From: CAYRQP01 sp964426545
GTDB taxonomy: Bacteria > Fermentibacterota > Fermentibacteria > Fermentibacterales > JCC-6
DNA length: 64,000 nucleotides
Assembly: GCA_964426545.1 (NCBI GenBank)
Contig: CAYRQP010000006.1
Location: forward strand, 1 to 64,000
Reading direction: 5' to 3'
Shown: positions 34,648-42,933 of the stretch, one piece after another
Layout of the letters: each line of letters opens with the position of its first letter
Position numbering within the stretch: position 1 is the first letter of the stretch
The notes under the pieces: model-generated
Told to the model about the DNA's origin: nothing
What the model saw: the letters and a program-made list of their open reading frames with translations, nothing else
The model's database searches: none
Program-made: the position numbers and the translations under genes

Positions 34648-35508
34648 GTGAAGTTCTCATTAAATGCCTATGCAAAAATCAACCTTGGACTGGATGTTCT
34701 TGACCTGCGACCGGACGGTTTTCACAACATAAAAAGTGTATTTCAGACGATCTCGCTGCATGATACGATAGATTTAACCGTTTCGGACGGAAATGGCAGT
34801 ATATCACTTGCGTGTTCATCTGATACTATCCCGTCAGATGACTCCAACCTTGTGTGGAAAGCTGCGAGAACTTTTTTGAAGCATACACAGATAAAAGTAG
34901 ATGTGCATATAGACCTGATGAAGAACATACCCACTGAAGCGGGACTTGGAGGTGGAAGCAGTGATGCAGCTGCAGTCCTGACAGGGTTAAGTAAATTAAC
35001 CGGCAACGGCATCGACCTGTTTTCCCTTGCACTTACTCTTGGAAGCGATGTGCCTTTCTTCCTGCAGGGCGGAGCAGCGTTGATCGAAGGACGGGGAGAT
35101 GTTGTTTCACCTATTCCCGTAATCCCCTTTCATGCAGTTGTTATCCATCCATCCATTCGGGTCTCAACAGCATGGGCATACAGAGAACTCGACAGCTTGA
35201 AAGAGTCCTTGACAAGTACAGGTGGTTGTGTTCATTATTCAGCCTCGTCAGCAGTATGGCATGAGGGTAAGCCTTTTCCGCTAAATTTGCGGAATGACTT
35301 CCTTCCACTGCTCAGAAATAACTTCTCTGAAATAGAAGAACTGGTGCAGTTTTTCAGCAGACGAAATGTAAGTTGGGGTCTCTCGGGATCCGGACCGTCA
35401 TTATACGCTCTGTTTAGAACAGAATCAGGCGCGAAGTTGTTTATCGATGAGATACCCGAAAATATCGGGTATTCGCTGAGCAGTACGGAAATAGCTGCTG
35501 GGGCGTAG
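34648..35508 (+). CDS. ispE: 4-(cytidine 5'-diphospho)-2-C-methyl-D-erythritol kinase
   Basis: A 286-residue GHMP kinase of the MEP isoprenoid pathway, phosphorylating CDP-methylerythritol. N-terminal NAYAKINLGLDVLDLRPDG supplies the catalytic Lys region, the ATP-binding motif is PTEAGLGGGSSDAAAVLTGL (residues ~92-111), and the third motif is WGLSGSGPSLYALF. The start is GTG at 34648 with GGAGG 14 nt upstream, inside the end of the preceding gene. The last ten bases, including the TAG stop (35506-35508), lie inside the tRNA-Gln gene, so mRNA and tRNA share sequence. Full length. Confidence 0.93.
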   Translation: MKFSLNAYAKINLGLDVLDLRPDGFHNIKSVFQTISLHDTIDLTVSDGNGSISLACSSDTIPSDDSNLVWKAARTFLKHTQIKVDVHIDLMKNIPTEAGLGGGSSDAAAVLTGLSKLTGNGIDLFSLALTLGSDVPFFLQGGAALIEGRGDVVSPIPVIPFHAVVIHPSIRVSTAWAYRELDSLKESLTSTGGCVHYSASSAVWHEGKPFPLNLRNDFLPLLRNNFSEIEELVQFFSRRNVSWGLSGSGPSLYALFRTESGAKLFIDEIPENIGYSLSSTEIAAGA

Positions 35509-35573
35509 TCTAACCGGCAAAACACAGGGTTTTGGTCCCTGACTTGGAGGTTCGAGTCCTCCCGCCCCAGCCA
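35499..35573 (+). tRNA. tRNA-Gln (anticodon UUG)
   Basis: A 75-nt cloverleaf with encoded CCA. Acceptor TGGGGCG pairs with CGCCCCA. The anticodon stem CAGGG/CCCTG encloses loop TTTTGGT, giving anticodon TTG (Gln). The T arm is GGAGG/CCTCC with loop TTCGAGT. The D stem has one weak pair. The 5' end overlaps the last 10 bp of ispE, so the tRNA is probably processed from the ispE-rplY transcript. Confidence 0.95.
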
Positions 35574-35609
35574 ATGTCCCCAAAGAAGGGGAAATGAAAG
35601 GATATAGTA

Positions 35610-36311
35610 ATGCCTGACAAAAAGGAACTGGTGCTGGAAGAAAGAACTCTGTTCGGTTCAAGAGCCTCCCGAAGACTCCGCCGTAGCGGCAGTATTCCGG
35701 GAGTTATCTACGGAAGGGGCGGTGGCGAACTGACCATCTCCATTTCTGAGGAACATTATATGGATAAAATTGGTTATTCCACATCGTCAGGAATAGTCAT
35801 GCTGAAGATTGGCAGAAAGAAACCTGTTTCAGCAATTATCAAGGATGTCCAATGGGATATTCTAACGGACAGAGCCATGCACATCGACTTTCTGCGGGTG
35901 TCCGAGGACCAAATAGTAACTATCCCTGTTCAAATACGCCTGATTGGAACTCCTGAAGGTGTAAACTTAGGCGGTGTACTCGAACAGATACTGCATGAAA
36001 TCGATATATCCGTACGCGCAAAGGACATACCTTCATTCATCGAAGTCGATGTCAGCAGGTTGGATATTGGTAATACTATACACATTGAGGATGTCGAATT
36101 GCCTGAAGGCATGGTGTCTGATACACCCCTGGACTTCGTTGTAGCATCAGTCGTTGCTCCGACAATCGTCGAGGTTGAAGTCGAAGAGGAAGAAGAACTT
36201 CTCGAGGGCGAAGAACCTACTGAAGGTGAAGATGCCCCTGATGATGCGAAGTCTGCTGAAGGTGAAGATACTTCCGGAGATTCCGGCGCTTCTAAAGGTG
36301 ATAAGGAGTAA
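35610..36311 (+). CDS. rplY: 50S ribosomal protein L25, CTC/TL5 type
   Basis: A 233-residue long-form L25. The N-terminal ~95 residues are the 5S rRNA-binding L25 domain (RRLRRSGSIPGVIYG, AIIKDVQWDILTDRAMHIDF). A TL5 C-terminal beta domain follows (IPVQIRLIGTPEGVNLGGVL and EIDISVRAKDIPSFIEVDVS). It ends in a ~45-residue acidic low-complexity tail (EEEEELLEGEEPTEGE and on). The long form is standard in many non-gamma-proteobacteria. AAAGGA precedes the ATG. It is directly after tRNA-Gln and 3 bp before pth. Confidence 0.93.
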   Translation: MPDKKELVLEERTLFGSRASRRLRRSGSIPGVIYGRGGGELTISISEEHYMDKIGYSTSSGIVMLKIGRKKPVSAIIKDVQWDILTDRAMHIDFLRVSEDQIVTIPVQIRLIGTPEGVNLGGVLEQILHEIDISVRAKDIPSFIEVDVSRLDIGNTIHIEDVELPEGMVSDTPLDFVVASVVAPTIVEVEVEEEEELLEGEEPTEGEDAPDDAKSAEGEDTSGDSGASKGDKE

Positions 36312-36314
36312 CTA

Positions 36315-36884
36315 TTGAATAATCTCCGAGTAATTGCCTGTCTCGGCAATCCAGGAGATAAGTTCAGAATGACCCTGCATAACGCCGGTTTCTGGGTAGC
36401 GGATATTCTGTCGAAGGAGACCGGTGTCGAATTCATCGATGCCGGTGCCTTCCTCGTTGCTGAACTTCCCGACTATTCGATAATCAAACCCAACACTTAC
36501 ATGAACAGAAGCGGAAGTGCCATCAAGGCGTTTCTTTCAGCAAAGGAGCTGACCGCTGATAATCTGTTTGTTGTCTGCGATGATATTAATCTGGACCTTG
36601 GACAACTGAGACTACGCCCCAAAGGAGGTCATGGCGGACATAACGGATTGAAGCACATTATCGAAGTTTTTGGAACCGAAGATTTTGTGCGTCTTCGCCT
36701 TGGTGTTGGTCCATTTCAAGGTTCAGGAGAACTGGCGGAATATGTTCTTAAAAAACTCCCCGACAAACACGAAGAAGATGCTGCTGTCATGGCACACCGA
36801 GCTTCAGACTGCGTACTGATGACTATCGATAAGGGAATTCAAACCGCACAGGAAGTATACAACAGGAAACTCAATTTAGACTGA
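36315..36884 (+). CDS. pth: peptidyl-tRNA hydrolase
   Basis: A 189-residue Pth that releases peptides from peptidyl-tRNA dropped by ribosomes. Motifs: IACLGNPGDKFRMTLHNAGF with the catalytic His, KPNTYMNRSGSAIKAFL, VCDDINLDLGQLRLRPKGGH and GGHNGLKHIIEVFGT. The start is TTG at 36315 with a strong AAGGAG 6 nt upstream, within the end of rplY; the rplY-pth order is very common in bacteria. It converges with the lipoprotein gene with only 5 bp between the two stop codons, with no room for a terminator. Confidence 0.95.
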   Translation: MNNLRVIACLGNPGDKFRMTLHNAGFWVADILSKETGVEFIDAGAFLVAELPDYSIIKPNTYMNRSGSAIKAFLSAKELTADNLFVVCDDINLDLGQLRLRPKGGHGGHNGLKHIIEVFGTEDFVRLRLGVGPFQGSGELAEYVLKKLPDKHEEDAAVMAHRASDCVLMTIDKGIQTAQEVYNRKLNLD

Positions 36885-36889
36885 TTATT

Positions 36890-38527
36890 CTATCGCTTGT
36901 CGCCGAATAACTCCATTGCTTCACCGATAAATCTGCAAAGTTCTATACCTGACAGACTAAATTCCTTCTTGACTCCCCCGTCAACTATGTCAACTTCTAC
37001 ATTCATCCACACGGGATTGAATTCGGTATCAACATATCCCGAACCCACCGTGGCAGCTATCATTTCAGCATACCCGGATATATTCACGGCTAATGCCATT
37101 TCGGCATCTGGGTCAAATCCATCGAGTGTTGCAGGAATTTCGACACCCTCACTGAATATCTGCAGAAGAACATCGGGCTTTTCAGCCATTTCCATGTACA
37201 TATGATTCTCATGGATTGTAAGCCATGCTGTCCAGCCGAAATCACCAGAGCCCGAGTACATACTTAATTCACTGACATCCGGTGCGGTAAAGTCCATACT
37301 GAAAGTAACCCAGTCCAGTCCGCCGTAACTCTGTATTTCAGGGTCAGTCATTTGCATGTCATCCATGGAATCAAGAAATCCTGCGGACATCTGCATCTGA
37401 TCGTCATATGCATCTTTGATTTCTGACAGACCGGCACCTTCCGGCAGTTCATAAACAGCGATGATATGCATTGGGTTCTCTGTAGTAGGAGTCAGAAGCG
37501 TTATTGCGGTATTACGTGAACATGCAGCCCAGAATTCGACCATTTTCCCAGGGACAGGTACTATTCCGAATGCATTACAGTAAGCCGTCATTAGCACTGT
37601 GCTGGTTTCTTCTGCAAGACTGACCCCTGCGATGGCAACGTCCCCGGCCGGAATGAGTTGTATTAGACTGGCTGGTTCTACAGGAATGATGATGCTGTCC
37701 AGAGTCGACCCCGGTATAAACATGCATGATGCACTGCCGTTAATATCTGACTCACCGAAGGCAATTGTAAGGTCGATGTATTCCGTCTCTGTAAGAATGA
37801 TATGGAAGAAGTCGATATACAGGTCGACAATATTCGACATCTGTTGCGGATTCATCTCAGCCTCAGAATTACTCATGCTTTCGAGGATCAGGGACTTGTA
37901 AGAACCCAGCTGCATTGCCAACATCGGTCCGACTGACTTCATGTCGATATAATAGTAAACGCCGGCAGACGAAATATCAGGGATGAAATCAGGGTTTTCA
38001 CCATCGAGATTGTTCATCATGGCTTCAAGTTGAGTCCTGCTTCCTGCGAAAAGAACTAATCCTCCCTTATAGCAGAAGAAAATCTGCCCCGTATTTGGGA
38101 TAGTGGTTACAGACACGTTTGTGTTTCCGATTGGTTCTGATTCTTCGATAGACATCAGGTACTCCACTTCACTCCGGAAAGCAGAATCACTCGAAACAGT
38201 AAACGCACCGCCGATACTCTGCGGCATCATGTTGACCATAAATATGCAAATACTACCGTCCGCATTGATTCCGCAATTTGTCCCGAATTCTGCAAGACTT
38301 CCTTCCGTTCCGAATAGCATCCTTTTGACACAATCTTCGCCGAGAGATGGAATTTCAGCAAGATATCCGTCGAGATTACTTATCAGTAATTCCGGATTGT
38401 CAACGACCAGGGCAAACATAACTTCATCAGGGAGAGCGTCTGTTGATGAGTGAGTACTGTCTACCGGAGCCTGTGCACAGCCAATCAATAGAGAAAGTAC
38501 GGTGAAAAGCATTATTGTCTTTTCCAA
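36890..38527 (-). CDS. lipoprotein of unknown function (DUF3352-like)
   Basis: A 545-residue lipoprotein with lipobox SLLIGC at residues 12-17. It has no family signature I recognise firmly. The layout (short beta strands alternating with Phe/Val-rich segments such as LFAGSRTQLEAMMNNLDG, a mid-protein GDVAIAGVSLAEE segment, and VLLQIFSEGVEIPATLDGFD near the C-terminus) recalls DUF3352-type proteins, which contain repeats of LPA.A...VA..........L...... type; this is only a resemblance. Acidic and Met-rich overall. It is monocistronic and convergent with pth. Likely periplasmic-facing or surface-exposed. Confidence 0.65.
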   Translation of the reverse strand: MEKTIMLFTVLSLLIGCAQAPVDSTHSSTDALPDEVMFALVVDNPELLISNLDGYLAEIPSLGEDCVKRMLFGTEGSLAEFGTNCGINADGSICIFMVNMMPQSIGGAFTVSSDSAFRSEVEYLMSIEESEPIGNTNVSVTTIPNTGQIFFCYKGGLVLFAGSRTQLEAMMNNLDGENPDFIPDISSAGVYYYIDMKSVGPMLAMQLGSYKSLILESMSNSEAEMNPQQMSNIVDLYIDFFHIILTETEYIDLTIAFGESDINGSASCMFIPGSTLDSIIIPVEPASLIQLIPAGDVAIAGVSLAEETSTVLMTAYCNAFGIVPVPGKMVEFWAACSRNTAITLLTPTTENPMHIIAVYELPEGAGLSEIKDAYDDQMQMSAGFLDSMDDMQMTDPEIQSYGGLDWVTFSMDFTAPDVSELSMYSGSGDFGWTAWLTIHENHMYMEMAEKPDVLLQIFSEGVEIPATLDGFDPDAEMALAVNISGYAEMIAATVGSGYVDTEFNPVWMNVEVDIVDGGVKKEFSLSGIELCRFIGEAMELFGDKR

Positions 38528-38631
38528 AACAACCTCCGTCTTTGGGTAAAAAGGAAACTACACATCATTCGTCAAAAGTATTATGATATAATGTTATTAA
38601 TTGTAAAGGGAATTGATCTTCTTTAGGGATT

Positions 38632-39456
38632 TTGAAGGTTGGAAGTGGGGATGTGCGAATAGTGAAGAATGAGCCGGACCTTTTTTCGAGCAGTCATGAG
38701 AAAGAATACAGGGTACTTTATCTTGATACGGAAACGACCGGAACTGATATCGATTCTACATCAATAGTCGAAATAGCTGCTGTTCTTAAGGTATATTCCG
38801 GTTTTTCAGCTGACTTTGTAGAAAAAAGAGTCTTCAGTTCTTTCGTGAATCCACTTGTTGAAATACCTCCTGAAGCCAGTGCAGTACATCATATCACAGA
38901 CAAGATGGTAGAAGATGCCCCTGCAATCCAAGACATTTCTGATGACATGGGCGAACTTGTTTCTCTTGCTGACTTCGTGTGTGCCCATAACATCCCGTTT
39001 GATCTTCCCATACTCGGAAGACAACTCCCGGCTGTTTTCAAGGAGATACCATCTGATATGCAGCTCGATTCTCTCCGGCTTTCAAGGCATGTATGGGGAA
39101 CAATTCCATCGCACGCTCTGCAGACCCTCCGATACAGGTTCAATCTCGATTCAAACATTGTAGGAGATGCGCACCGTGCATTATTCGACACGGAACTATG
39201 CAGTGCCCTCATAGAGTACATAGTCAGGAAAAAACTCACATCTTCTGACAGTTGGGATAAACTGGCAGCACTGGCTCGCTCACCGCTTAATGTACAGATT
39301 TTCTCTTTTGGAAAATACCGCGGAAAACTGGTAGATGACATTATTTCAGATGATGCCGGATATATCAGATGGCTCCTGAAACAGGACTGGATCACGAATG
39401 ATTATCCTGATCTCTATCATACCATATTAAAGAAGAGCAAGGGCGAAAAGCAATAA
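38632..39456 (+). CDS. DnaQ-like DEDDh 3'-5' exonuclease with ExoX-type C-terminus
   Basis: A 274-residue exonuclease. The catalytic residues are YLDTETTGTDID (Asp, Glu), CAHNIPFDLPILGRQL (Asp) and GDAHRALFDTEL (His, Asp), i.e. the DEDDh pattern of the Pol III epsilon/ExoX group. The C-terminal ~45 residues (FSFGKYRGKLVDDIISDDAG and YIRWLLKQDW) match the ExoX/DUF3820 C-terminal module. Roles include proofreading or repair of single-stranded ends; which one is unclear. The start is uncertain: TTG 38632 is the longest, and GTG at 38653 follows a G-rich site. It is 1 bp before murA. Confidence 0.85.
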   Translation: MKVGSGDVRIVKNEPDLFSSSHEKEYRVLYLDTETTGTDIDSTSIVEIAAVLKVYSGFSADFVEKRVFSSFVNPLVEIPPEASAVHHITDKMVEDAPAIQDISDDMGELVSLADFVCAHNIPFDLPILGRQLPAVFKEIPSDMQLDSLRLSRHVWGTIPSHALQTLRYRFNLDSNIVGDAHRALFDTELCSALIEYIVRKKLTSSDSWDKLAALARSPLNVQIFSFGKYRGKLVDDIISDDAGYIRWLLKQDWITNDYPDLYHTILKKSKGEKQ

Positions 39457-39457
39457 T

Positions 39458-40756
39458 ATGAGAAAAGAAAATGCATATTACATTGTAGAGGGAGGGCATA
39501 GCCTATCCGGTACTCTTCATCCATCGGGGAGTAAGAATGCGGCTCTTCCAATTCTCGCAGCTACTCTTTTGACTGACAAAAGAGTCACTCTGAATAATGT
39601 ACCCAACATCAGAGATGTTCGCACAATGATTACTCTGCTTGAAAGTATGGGAGTCGTTGTCGAGAACAAAGGGACCGGTTCGTTTGAAATCTGTGCGGAA
39701 TCAGTAAATCCCGAGAATCTGGATTTGAAACGGTGCAGGGCAATCCGTGCATCTATCCTATTGGCAGGACCTCTTCTCGCCCGTACAGGTAAGGTTGTCC
39801 TTCCTCCACCGGGCGGGGATGTAATAGGCAAACGCCGGCTGGACACTCATTTTCTTGCACTTGAGAAGATGGGGGCAACAGCATCCTATCATGTAGACTC
39901 TCTTTCTTTTTCTGCGAATCGCCTGAAATCCTGCTCCATGCTTCTCGATGAACCGTCAGTAACGGCAACTGAAAACGCCATAATGGCTGCAACGCTTGCT
40001 GAAGGCATAACCACAATTTACAATTCCGCCTGCGAGCCCAATGTGCAGGACCTGGCATTCATGCTTACATACATGGGTGCAAACATCGAAGGTATCGGTA
40101 CAAACAGAATGACTGTTCATGGTTCAAATGAACTTCTGGGCGGCACAGAACACTCTATTGTACCGGACCATATAGAGATAGGCAGTTTCATCGGACTCGC
40201 TTCTATTTGCGGAGGAGAAGTACTTATACCGAATGTTCCTTTGAACATCATCGCTCCCATTATGAACGGTTTGTCCAAATTGGGTGTAACTATTGAAGTT
40301 ACCCCGGATGGAATTCGGGTTGACGGTTCACTTCCACTCGAAGTGCAGCCTGACAGGGGTGGTGCTATCCCGACTATCTATGATGCTCCATGGCCCGGGT
40401 TTTCACCCGATCTGACAAGTACAGCGGTCGTCGTTGCAACGCAGTCTGCCGGTATCTCCCTGATTTTTGAAAAGATGTTTGAAAGCAGGCTCTTTTTTGT
40501 GGATAAACTCGTAAGCATGGGTGCATCCATAATACAGTGCGACCCGCACAGAGTCGTAATATCAGGACCTGCTAAACTCCGCGGAATAGAAGTCAGCAGT
40601 CCGGACATCCGGGCAGGCATGGCATTGCTTACTGCTGCCCTTTGCGCTGAAGGTACCAGTATTATCAATAATGTTCACCAGATTGAACGTGGATACACTA
40701 ATATTGTCGACAGACTGAATGCATTGGGAGCATCCATCCGGCGGGAAACCCAATAG
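39458..40756 (+). CDS. murA: UDP-N-acetylglucosamine 1-carboxyvinyltransferase (Asp-type active site)
   Basis: A 432-residue EPSP-synthase-fold enzyme catalysing the first committed step of peptidoglycan synthesis (transfer of enolpyruvate from PEP to UDP-GlcNAc). Motifs: LSGTLHPSGSKNAALPILAA with the catalytic Lys, NVPNIRDVRTMITLLESMG, RASILLAGPLLAR, TATENAIMAATLAEG and RGYTNIVDRLNALGA. The loop that carries Cys115 in E. coli reads PPPGGDVIGKRRLD, with Asp121 in place of Cys. Such enzymes are active but not alkylated by fosfomycin, so intrinsic resistance is predicted. An AAGGGCG site lies upstream. The organism therefore makes peptidoglycan. Confidence 0.95.
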   Translation: MRKENAYYIVEGGHSLSGTLHPSGSKNAALPILAATLLTDKRVTLNNVPNIRDVRTMITLLESMGVVVENKGTGSFEICAESVNPENLDLKRCRAIRASILLAGPLLARTGKVVLPPPGGDVIGKRRLDTHFLALEKMGATASYHVDSLSFSANRLKSCSMLLDEPSVTATENAIMAATLAEGITTIYNSACEPNVQDLAFMLTYMGANIEGIGTNRMTVHGSNELLGGTEHSIVPDHIEIGSFIGLASICGGEVLIPNVPLNIIAPIMNGLSKLGVTIEVTPDGIRVDGSLPLEVQPDRGGAIPTIYDAPWPGFSPDLTSTAVVVATQSAGISLIFEKMFESRLFFVDKLVSMGASIIQCDPHRVVISGPAKLRGIEVSSPDIRAGMALLTAALCAEGTSIINNVHQIERGYTNIVDRLNALGASIRRETQ

Positions 40757-40784
40757 AAATATAAATCCCAATAATGGAGATTCT

Positions 40785-41705
40785 ATGTTCAAGACATTTG
40801 TTTCACTGATAACTCTCTTCTTGTTATTATTCCTTTCCGCGGGCTGTGGAGATGATCCGACCGGATACACCACCTGGCCCGACGGTGTTGATTTCTATAT
40901 GGGAAGCGGCTCTTCCTCTGACACATCACTTGCGTGGAGTCCCGGTGGATCGATTCTCCTGTTCTCTACACTGGGATATACTTCTCCCTGTCTATACGGT
41001 TATGACGGACTGAATACTCCGGATATCATTACTACGACTGACATGAATGAGTTTGTAGGCCCGACTGGCTGCTGGAGCAGCACTCAGGGCAGAATACTCT
41101 ATACGGCAATTGCAGATGATTCTCTTTATGAGATAAGAGCTGTAAAGGGGAACAACTTCGGAGATATCAAATGTCTTCTGCAGGATACTATTCCGCATAT
41201 GTACCCCACATGGGATTATGAAGGAGACTCTCTTGTTTTCTGCAGACAGATTGATGAGTTTTGGGGTCTTTGGAGAGCGGAGTATTCCGAAGACTCTCTC
41301 GAATGTGTATCGCTATTCCAACCCGACGCTGACTGCCTGCGTCCCTCCTACTCCCCTGATGGTGAATGGATATTGTTCCAATATTCAGGTGACGGAGTAC
41401 AGAATGATATCTGGATAATGAAGCCGGATGGTACGGAAGCTCAGGCGGTCGTCTCAGGAGAATCTGATGACATTCATCCCTGCTGGGGTTCATACAATGA
41501 CCGGTTTGCATTCTCCTCAGACCGTAGCGGAGAATGGAATATCTGGATAGGCTATGTTGACAGTGATTCGCTTCTGCAGGTAACCGATGATCCGGGCTCT
41601 GATATTTATCCTGCCTGGAACCTCGAACATGGGTGGATTGTCTTCAGTTCCGACCGCGTCGGCGGCCCTGACAACTACGACATCTTCGTAATCACTCTGA
41701 ATTAA
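40785..41705 (+). CDS. TolB-like beta-propeller lipoprotein
   Basis: A 306-residue lipoprotein with lipobox FLSAGC. I set the start at 40785, which has GGAG upstream; a longer in-frame start would overlap murA. The mature part holds PD40/WD40-like TolB repeats: SLAWSPGGSILLFST, PTWDYEGDSLVFCRQ, RPSYSPDGEWILFQYS, PCWGSYNDRFAFSSDRSGEW and PAWNLEHGWIVFSSDRVGG. Such propellers are periplasmic or surface binding modules; it lacks the N-terminal TolB D1 domain, so it is not TolB itself. The TAA stop overlaps the start of a 19-bp-arm palindrome. Confidence 0.85.
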   Translation: MFKTFVSLITLFLLLFLSAGCGDDPTGYTTWPDGVDFYMGSGSSSDTSLAWSPGGSILLFSTLGYTSPCLYGYDGLNTPDIITTTDMNEFVGPTGCWSSTQGRILYTAIADDSLYEIRAVKGNNFGDIKCLLQDTIPHMYPTWDYEGDSLVFCRQIDEFWGLWRAEYSEDSLECVSLFQPDADCLRPSYSPDGEWILFQYSGDGVQNDIWIMKPDGTEAQAVVSGESDDIHPCWGSYNDRFAFSSDRSGEWNIWIGYVDSDSLLQVTDDPGSDIYPAWNLEHGWIVFSSDRVGGPDNYDIFVITLN

Positions 41706-41758
41706 TTAGGGACACCATAGAATTGCCGCCTGTCACCATTTCTATGGTGTCCCTAATT
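41704..41758. repeat. 19-bp-arm palindrome beginning at the TolB-like stop codon
   Basis: Arms AATTAGGGACACCATAGAA (41704-41722) and the exact reverse complement (41740-41758) enclose a 17-nt loop. It shares the AGGGACACC core with the RAYT right flank (4042-4051). The first two bases overlap the stop codon TAA. It lies between convergent genes. Confidence 0.85.
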
Positions 41759-41761
41759 ATG

Positions 41762-41789
41762 AAACCCCCCGGGTTTCCCCGGGGGGTTT
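41762..41789. terminator. strong GC-rich hairpin terminator between convergent genes
   Basis: An 11-bp perfect stem AAACCCCCCGG/CCGGGGGGTTT with a 6-nt loop is followed by TGTGTGTG on the plus strand and flanked by AAA/TTT on both sides. It can terminate both the TolB-like gene and the minus-strand envelope block. Confidence 0.75.
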
Positions 41790-41858
41790 GTGTGTGCTTA
41801 ACTACTTAAGCACGAAGTACAAAGCACTTTAGCACAGGCTTCATGTAATACTGGAGTA

Positions 41859-42920
41859 TTACAGAAGCATCGTTTCTATCACCAGCAGCAGGTCGGTTAT
41901 GAAGCACGGATCCTTGGGATCAAGGTCAATCCCATAACCTTCCGACATGCAAATCGTCCATGCATACTTGAATGCATGAGCCTCAAAGGCGAGAGCAGCT
42001 GCGGTGCCTTTGATGTTCACAATCGACGGATTTTCGATTTCTTCATAGCCCTTGCCTTCGCCGAAAACATAGTTTTCCGCTACAGCATCGAGACCGAACG
42101 CCGCTGCACATCCCATAAGCGGATAGCCGTTTTCTCCCCTTACGCTCTGCAGCATTGTTATGCCGACAAGAACATCGTAGGAATACTGAGTTTCCGTACC
42201 GGAGGCGGTGAAGGTCTCGTAGTCATAGGATATCGTGTTGTCACAGTTAATCCAGGTTCTGTAGTAGTCGTCACCAACCTTAATTCTGTTATAAGGTATT
42301 GTGATATACACCCAGATATTTCCTGCATCTTCAACTATGCTGTCTACAGGAGCAACTACACCGGAAAATCCGTTTTCCATTTTGAACATGGATAACAGGT
42401 CCATTCCTATTTCCTCAACCGCAAAGCGATATGGAATATCGTCATTGCTGATGATGGTGTAGATCTGATCTCCAACCCATATAGCACCTTTTGTAGCGGT
42501 CTGCACAAGAATGGTGTCGAGAACCGAGTATGGGAGATCGGGATGCAGACACTCGAAGGCCGTCCACATCGTATCCTGCATCTGATTCTCATTTGCCGCC
42601 ATTAATGGATAACTTCCTGCATCGTGCTGTATTGCCATGTAGAAGAAGTTATCGGCTATCCGCCAGTAGTCACTCAGAAAGAGTGCTGTCCAGCCAGCAC
42701 CGAGATATCCTTCTATACACGAGACATCACAGTCAATCGCATCTTCGAAGTACTCCATTGCTGATTCATAGTTGTTATTGGCATAAGCTTCCCAGCCGAG
42801 TTCGATGAATCCGTCATATTCATACGGATCGGGAATATCGGTCGGAAGTTGATCGCCACAGCCCCCAAGCAGTAACAGGGAGCCTAGTATCACTATCGCT
42901 GTTGATGTAAATAGTTTCAT
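41859..42920 (-). CDS. TPR-containing lipoprotein
   Basis: A 353-residue lipoprotein with lipobox LLGGC. A TPR pair near residues 40-115 (IELGWEAYANNNYESAMEYF and CIEGYLGAGWTALFLSDYWR) is followed by an unrecognised C-terminal beta-rich region ending GYGIDLDPKDPCFITDLL. TPR lipoproteins of this shape are frequent partners of secreted or outer-membrane complexes. GGGGGACAGA precedes the ATG. Last gene of the minus-strand envelope block, 13 bp after the 809-residue secreted protein. Confidence 0.75.
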   Translation of the reverse strand: MKLFTSTAIVILGSLLLLGGCGDQLPTDIPDPYEYDGFIELGWEAYANNNYESAMEYFEDAIDCDVSCIEGYLGAGWTALFLSDYWRIADNFFYMAIQHDAGSYPLMAANENQMQDTMWTAFECLHPDLPYSVLDTILVQTATKGAIWVGDQIYTIISNDDIPYRFAVEEIGMDLLSMFKMENGFSGVVAPVDSIVEDAGNIWVYITIPYNRIKVGDDYYRTWINCDNTISYDYETFTASGTETQYSYDVLVGITMLQSVRGENGYPLMGCAAAFGLDAVAENYVFGEGKGYEEIENPSIVNIKGTAAALAFEAHAFKYAWTICMSEGYGIDLDPKDPCFITDLLLVIETMLL

Positions 42921-42933
42921 TCTGTCCCCCTTC

